Part shown: piece after piece, positions 5,354 to 9,782 of the stretch
Layout: every line of letters starts with the position of its first letter
Numbering within the stretch: position 1 is the first letter of the stretch
NCBI GenBank assembly: GCA_027064285.1
Contig: JAMOPX010000120.1
Location: forward strand, 1 to 9,782
Source of the DNA: Desulfobacterales bacterium
GTDB lineage: Bacteria > Desulfobacterota > DSM-4660 > Desulfatiglandales > JALVZP01
Reading direction: 5' to 3'
DNA: 9,782 nucleotides
Program-made: the position numbers and the translations under genes
The notes under the pieces: model-generated
What the model was told of the DNA's origin: nothing
Database searches by the model: none
The model's input: only the letters and a program-made list of their open reading frames with translations

Positions 5354-8300
5354 TTATTTCAGAAAAATTGATTTAAGTCTTTGCACAAGCTTAGGAGCTG
5401 GTCTATATCTGTATATACCGAACTCTGGCCCTTTTTCTAAGGATATGCCTCTAAGGAATATATAATAGACATTCCCAAAATCTCTTTCATAGTTATAGTC
5501 TGTCAGATTTACTTTTAAATACTGATCCAAAGCCACTGTGTAAATGAGAAGCTGTAGAAAATAAAACTTTTTTTTCATCTCCTTTTTCAGGTGTTCAAAG
5601 AAATAGTTTTCTTTTTTATCTCCCAAATAATTGCTTTTCCAGTCTACAATAAAGAATCTTCCTCTCCAAGAGAAAATCATGTCTATAAAGCCCCTCATAA
5701 ATCCTTCCACAGGATCGAACCTCAACCGCTCTATTTCACTTGGAAGCCGTGCGCCAGTGCCAGTATCTATAAGGCCCCAATCTCGCATAAGCTCTTCCAG
5801 CAACTCAGGGCTTATCCTTTTTAAAGGGAAATAGAATTCCATCTCATTTATTCTTGCTTGCAAAGAGATATCAGAAAGCCTTAAATCTTTCAGCTCTGGA
5901 TCTAAGGAAATGTTCAAAAGTTCCTTTATCAGAGAAAAGACCACATCTTTCCATGATTGATCAAATCCATATTGCACAAGTTTTTCTGATATGAGCTGCA
6001 TAATATTATCATCTGAGTCTTTGAAATCTAAGTGTTCTAAAAAATCATGGAAAAATGTCCCAGCCCTTGCCCCTTTTGGAAAGGAGAATATGTCCTGGGA
6101 AATCGGAGTGATCTCCTCCTCCTCTTCATCTTCTTCAAACTGGATCATGTCTATGTCCTGAACATCTTCTACATATTGGGCATTTGAGATAAGTGAAGAA
6201 AAGCTTGTAACACGCCATAAGTTGTCTATTTGTCTGGAAAATGATCTGCAAAAAAGTCTTCCTTCTTCCCTACAAGTTAATCTATGCTTAGGTTCTGGTT
6301 CAGAAATGTCTTCTACGATGACATCTCCTTTCATTTCACTAAAAATCTCTGCAGGGTCTTTGTCAAACAAATAAGACATAGCTGATTTCTTTTTATTTCT
6401 TCTATTATTTTTGGCTGAATCCTTATCCTCATATACTAAGTAACAGCAGTTTTTTGCTCTTGTTACAGCAACATAGATAAGTCTTAAATCTTCTGCTAAT
6501 GCTTCCTGAAAAGAAAGCTGTGTATGCTTTTCTTGAGCTTCGGACCCAAGATCCAAAACATATGCATGATCTTTAAGCGAGTGAAATATTACTGGCCTTT
6601 TAGAAAAAACCCTTTCATCTATTGTATCCCATGCAAAAGGAATAAATACGATTGGAAACTCCAATCCTTTGCTCCTATGGATAGTTATTACTCGAACAGC
6701 ACTTTCATCGCTTTCAAGTCTGAGCTGGTATTCTCCTACTCTTGAAGATGAGCCTTTTTTCTGAGAATAAAGCCACTTAATTACACCTTCTATTCCCAGC
6801 ATGTGCTCTTTTTCTGCTTCATGAACAACTTCCATAAGATGCAACAGATCCGTGCATCTTCTTTCTCCATCCTCAAATCTCATCAATCTTGGAATTACCT
6901 GTTCCTGATTAAGGAAGTGCCTGAACATACAGATAAAACCAGACCGCTTCCAGAGCTCATGATAACTCTGAAACCTCTTCATGTATGATTCCCATTCTGC
7001 TTCACTCAGGAGCTCTATCTGCTCTGCCTTCAATCCCATAATATCTGTGCCAAGAGCAGCCTTTAGATATGACTCTCTGTTATAGGAAGCTATACCTTTA
7101 AGGACTGTTATAAGCTCATTACATTCCCATGAATCAAAGACATCTGTGCTGCTGTATATGATAGCTGGAATCCTCAAAGAAGAAAGCTCTTTTTGTATGA
7201 GATCTGCTTCTGCATTCTTTCTTACCAAGACAGCAATATCAGATGCCTTAACAGGCTCGTCTCCTATGAGGAGTTCTTTTTTATCTGCAAGCTCAAGAAG
7301 TCTTGAAATCTCGCTTGCCACAGCCTTTGCTATCTTCTCTTTTGCTCCTGCTTTGTTTCCTTTTCCTTCTATTTTGAACCTCCATATCTTAAGAGGTGGT
7401 TCAAAAGCCCCATTTAATCGTAGCTCTTTTACATCAGACTGGGATGCAGGAATTGATGGCAAGAAAAGGATCTCTTTATAGAAAAAAGGATTTTGTTTTG
7501 AGGAAAATATCTTGTTTATAGCCTTTATAAGCTTGGGATGTGCTCTCCAGTTTTCTTTAAGGGTAAATCTAGAATCTGTCTCCTTAGATGCCTTTATGTA
7601 AGTGAATATATCAGCTCCTCTGAAACTGTATATAGACTGCTTTGGATCTCCAATAAGATAAAGTGCACGATCTTCTGAATCAAATATGTTTTTAAATATC
7701 TCATACTGAATAGGGTCTGTATCCTGAAACTCATCTATCATGCCAGCAGCAAACCTGTTTCTCAATGCATTTACAATGACTTCTTGTTCAAGAACTGCTC
7801 TGTGTACAAGCTTTATGAGGTCGTCGAAAAAAAGAACATTTTTAACAAATTTTCTTTTACTGAGCTCATTTTCTACATATTCGATAAGCTTTTTTCTTAG
7901 AAAGATTAGTTTTTGCTGATAAATAGTATTTAAGCTTTTATTTACATGAAAGAACCTTTTTATTAGCTTAAAAAATGGATGATTTGAATCTACACTTGCA
8001 AATCTTTTTATCACATTGCTCGGATCTTTTTGTTTTTTCTTTTTGCCAAACTCATATCCTTCTGAAAGAAGGAAAATCTCTAATTGTTCAGACCAGTTAT
8101 CTATACTATTTTTTTTTAATCCTCTTTTATCTAAGGAAGAGCTACGAAGTCTGTTTAATATCTGATCCTTATCTCTAAACCAAAGCTCAGATAGCTCCAC
8201 TATAAGGTTTTGATATTCCGACTCAAGCTTATGAGTATCTGTATTATCTGCTGGCTCTATCTTTTCTGGAATAAGCCTTATATAAGGCCTTATAAGATAC

Positions 8301-8857
8301 TGATCAATAAAAAAGGGAATTGTATCAAGATCAAATCCATTTCTTTTTAAGAAGTGTATAAAAAGAGGTGATTCAGAATATATATGCTCTCTCCAAAAAT
8401 CCTTTATGACTTCTTGTTTTAAAAGTTCTTGATCTCCTATAAGTTTCGTGTCCAAAAGGGTTCCGCTTTCAAAGGAGTTATCTGTTATGACCTTTCTGCA
8501 AAAACCATGTATTGTAGAGATATTTAATCTATCCAAATCTCTTATTGTCCTTCTTATCCTATCAATCCCTTTTTTTCTGTCCTCTATTCTTTGCGATAGC
8601 TTTTTCAAAAAAGGATCATCTGTGTGATCTGAAAAGCTCTTCAGTGCATCTCTTAACCTCTGTCTTATCCTGTATCTCAACTCATTGGTTGCTGCCTCTG
8701 TAAATGAGACAACCAAGATGTTTTCTACTGAAACACCTTTTTCCAAAACAAGCCTTAAAAACAGGTTTGAAATTGCATAGGTCTTTCCTGTCCCTGCACT
8801 TGCTTCAATGATGTGTCTTCCATAAAGAGGGATCTGAAAAGGCTCTAATTCCTCCAT
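5354..8857 (-). CDS. recB: Exodeoxyribonuclease V subunit beta, RecB helicase-nuclease
   Basis: RecB is the 3'-5' helicase and only nuclease of the RecBCD complex, which resects double-strand breaks and loads RecA. At 1167 residues it matches E. coli RecB (1180). UvrD-like helicase motifs are all present: ASAGTGKT (Walker A, 19-26), VSFTEAATNELRYRIR (50-65), STIHGFC (114-120), MIDEFQDTDPIQ (Walker B, 373-384), LIGDPKQSIYSFRGAD (401-416), LKENWRAHP (433-441), VITIHRSKGLEFPIVF (723-738) and LIYVAVTRAK (793-802). A Glu-rich linker (about 907-915) leads to the nuclease: GTFFHDFLEH (His937), RGFIDMIF (Asp1059), VDWK (Asp1072, Lys1074) and QLLIY (Gln1102, Tyr1106). The Asp-Asp spacing of 13 equals that of E. 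coli. No Fe-S cysteines are seen, so it is not AddB. The ATG follows recC by 9 bases with a weak ribosome site. No recD follows; an IS remnant ends 10 bases past the stop. Confidence 0.97.
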   Translation of the reverse strand: MEELEPFQIPLYGRHIIEASAGTGKTYAISNLFLRLVLEKGVSVENILVVSFTEAATNELRYRIRQRLRDALKSFSDHTDDPFLKKLSQRIEDRKKGIDRIRRTIRDLDRLNISTIHGFCRKVITDNSFESGTLLDTKLIGDQELLKQEVIKDFWREHIYSESPLFIHFLKRNGFDLDTIPFFIDQYLIRPYIRLIPEKIEPADNTDTHKLESEYQNLIVELSELWFRDKDQILNRLRSSSLDKRGLKKNSIDNWSEQLEIFLLSEGYEFGKKKKQKDPSNVIKRFASVDSNHPFFKLIKRFFHVNKSLNTIYQQKLIFLRKKLIEYVENELSKRKFVKNVLFFDDLIKLVHRAVLEQEVIVNALRNRFAAGMIDEFQDTDPIQYEIFKNIFDSEDRALYLIGDPKQSIYSFRGADIFTYIKASKETDSRFTLKENWRAHPKLIKAINKIFSSKQNPFFYKEILFLPSIPASQSDVKELRLNGAFEPPLKIWRFKIEGKGNKAGAKEKIAKAVASEISRLLELADKKELLIGDEPVKASDIAVLVRKNAEADLIQKELSSLRIPAIIYSSTDVFDSWECNELITVLKGIASYNRESYLKAALGTDIMGLKAEQIELLSEAEWESYMKRFQSYHELWKRSGFICMFRHFLNQEQVIPRLMRFEDGERRCTDLLHLMEVVHEAEKEHMLGIEGVIKWLYSQKKGSSSRVGEYQLRLESDESAVRVITIHRSKGLEFPIVFIPFAWDTIDERVFSKRPVIFHSLKDHAYVLDLGSEAQEKHTQLSFQEALAEDLRLIYVAVTRAKNCCYLVYEDKDSAKNNRRNKKKSAMSYLFDKDPAEIFSEMKGDVIVEDISEPEPKHRLTCREEGRLFCRSFSRQIDNLWRVTSFSSLISNAQYVEDVQDIDMIQFEEDEEEEEITPISQDIFSFPKGARAGTFFHDFLEHLDFKDSDDNIMQLISEKLVQYGFDQSWKDVVFSLIKELLNISLDPELKDLRLSDISLQARINEMEFYFPLKRISPELLEELMRDWGLIDTGTGARLPSEIERLRFDPVEGFMRGFIDMIFSWRGRFFIVDWKSNYLGDKKENYFFEHLKKEMKKKFYFLQLLIYTVALDQYLKVNLTDYNYERDFGNVYYIFLRGISLEKGPEFGIYRYRPAPKLVQRLKSIFLK

Positions 8858-8866
8858 TTTTTCAAC

Positions 8867-9782
8867 TCAGTCTTGCCTTTTTGTGTTCATAACAATTGGC
8901 AAAAATATCCTTTTTGAAAGCTCAAAGAATTCCTCATCTATAGGATCATTTCCTCTGAAGCAGAACTTATAATATTCATCCATTCCTTCACCCATGACAT
9001 AGTCATTTCCTTCCCACTGAGCTTTTGCTTTCTGAATAGCCTTTTGTTTATCCTCTTTTTTTACAAATAAATACTCTACATACTTCCATCCAGATTCTGG
9101 AAAGAAATGAATAGCCCTTTTGATTCCTTCTTTATAGATGTTTAACATTTCCAAGAAATAAGATTCTGCCTCATCTTTTCTTAGAGGCAAAAGTTTTAAG
9201 ATCATAATCTTCTCATCTTCATCAAGGCCTATAAGCCTTGCTCCAGAAAGAAAAATATCATTTATGTTGCAAAACAGATAGTAAAGCCAAACTTTTATCC
9301 TATCTGATGCCTTTATCCTTGAGAAACGATACATAAGAAGTTCATCTCCATACACATCCTTTACTTTTGCCTTTACAAGCACATCTCTGATTTTGGTTTC
9401 CAGCTCAAACTCTTTTCTTTCCCTTTCTAAGTATGGACTAAGTTTGTCCAAAAATGATTTAACTTTTTGCTTTCCCTTTAAAAATTCATATTCTCCTAGA
9501 GCACCCAATGGAAGAAGCCCTCTGTGCTGAAAGAACTCTTTGATGTGATCCCTTTCTCTGTTGAGCTTATATTCTAAAAGCCTCTGTTCAAATCTATACT
9601 TCTGAAGCCCTCTGAGCTTAAATATTTCACTATCTTCCAGAAACAGCTCGTTATCTTTGTTCAATATGAGGTTTAGCTTTTTCTTCAATAAAAACCTTAC
9701 AGGGTTAGAAAAGAATTGACAGAGATTATCTATTTCCAGCTCATCATCCATCTGAACCAAAGAAAGCCTTTTTAAAAAAGGT
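8867..9782 (-). CDS. recC: Exodeoxyribonuclease V subunit gamma, RecC, C-terminal part (5' end outside window)
   Basis: RecC holds RecB and RecD together and recognises Chi through its inactive helicase-like domains. About 304 residues are visible, the last quarter of a ~1100-residue protein. The frame stays open to the window edge with no stop (PFLKRLSLVQMDDELEID), so the in-frame TTG at 9760 is an internal codon, not a start. Recognisable C-terminal features are LCQFFSNPVRFLLKKKL (compare the conserved HPVR helix of E. coli RecC), KLRGLQKYRFEQRLLEYKL, and GLLPLGALGEYEF (family LPxGAFGE). They lead into the degenerate nuclease-like C-terminal domain, which has no intact catalytic set. The stop (TGA, 8869-8867) lies 9 bases before recB, so the two are cotranscribed and equimolar, as expected for complex partners. 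Confidence 0.92.
   Translation of the reverse strand, partial: PFLKRLSLVQMDDELEIDNLCQFFSNPVRFLLKKKLNLILNKDNELFLEDSEIFKLRGLQKYRFEQRLLEYKLNRERDHIKEFFQHRGLLPLGALGEYEFLKGKQKVKSFLDKLSPYLERERKEFELETKIRDVLVKAKVKDVYGDELLMYRFSRIKASDRIKVWLYYLFCNINDIFLSGARLIGLDEDEKIMILKLLPLRKDEAESYFLEMLNIYKEGIKRAIHFFPESGWKYVEYLFVKKEDKQKAIQKAKAQWEGNDYVMGEGMDEYYKFCFRGNDPIDEEFFELSKRIFLPIVMNTKRQD

Noticed and set aside
7146..7481. 111-codon plus-strand open frame inside recB, and similar ones at 2414-2749, 5591-5834 and 7975-8178
   Set aside because: All are antisense shadows of recB or aroE with no family features.
9758..9760. TTG as the start of a short separate gene before recB
   Set aside because: The frame continues upstream to the window edge without a stop, and the protein is the C-terminal part of RecC, so the TTG is an internal codon.
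1..9782. CRISPR array, prophage, toxin-antitoxin or new defence system
   Set aside because: I saw no spaced direct repeats and no small gene pairs, and all long frames belong to known housekeeping families. The only mobile signal is the tnpB scar.

Overview
All the intact genes in this AT-rich window lie on the minus strand, so the biological reading order runs from base 9782 down to base 1. The gene set (RecC/RecB, a periplasmic binding protein with an uncleaved-looking Sec signal and no lipobox, type I dehydroquinase, HisI without a fused HisE) points to a Gram-negative bacterium. From memory, the HisG N-terminus resembles the long-form HisG of Desulfobacterota/Geobacter-type organisms, and Ile codons are often ATA and Arg codons AGA/AGG. 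A Desulfobacterota-like host is therefore possible, but this is a weak inference.

Region 1 (9782-5354) is a recC-recB pair. The last quarter of RecC enters from the right edge, and a full-length RecB helicase-nuclease follows after 9 bases. All helicase motifs and the nuclease residues (His937, Asp1059, Asp1072, Lys1074) are present. No recD follows.

Region 2 (5353-4787) is a scar with no intact gene. On the plus strand, about 5115-5343 holds the decayed 3' end of an IS200/IS605-family tnpB (zinc-finger half, last RuvC motif, TAGLAG tail) and its right-end hairpin. This is the part of such elements that normally encodes the omega (reRNA) guide scaffold. On the minus strand, 4969-4787 holds the last ~56-60 codons of a flavin reductase-family protein, cut off at its 5' side. 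The two remnants lie nose to tail, as if a mobile element had landed in or beside the flavin reductase gene and both had then been trimmed by deletions. A perfect TATAAT and a 7-bp palindrome lie between them, immediately upstream of region 3.

Region 3 (4794-1) is a tightly packed biosynthetic operon: branched-chain-amino-acid-type periplasmic binding protein, aroD, aroE, aroA, hisI, hisG (3' part outside the window). Every junction overlaps: three by ATGA, one by 14 and one by 17 bases. The aro enzymes carry out shikimate-pathway steps 3, 4 and 6 on the way to chorismate. HisG and HisI carry out steps 1 and 3 of histidine synthesis. The binding protein has no permease or ATPase beside it.

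I see no clearly new defence or mobile system. The most interesting items are the tnpB/omega-RNA scar directly behind recB, the hidden flavin reductase remnant that overlaps the next gene's start, and the binding protein translationally coupled to shikimate genes.
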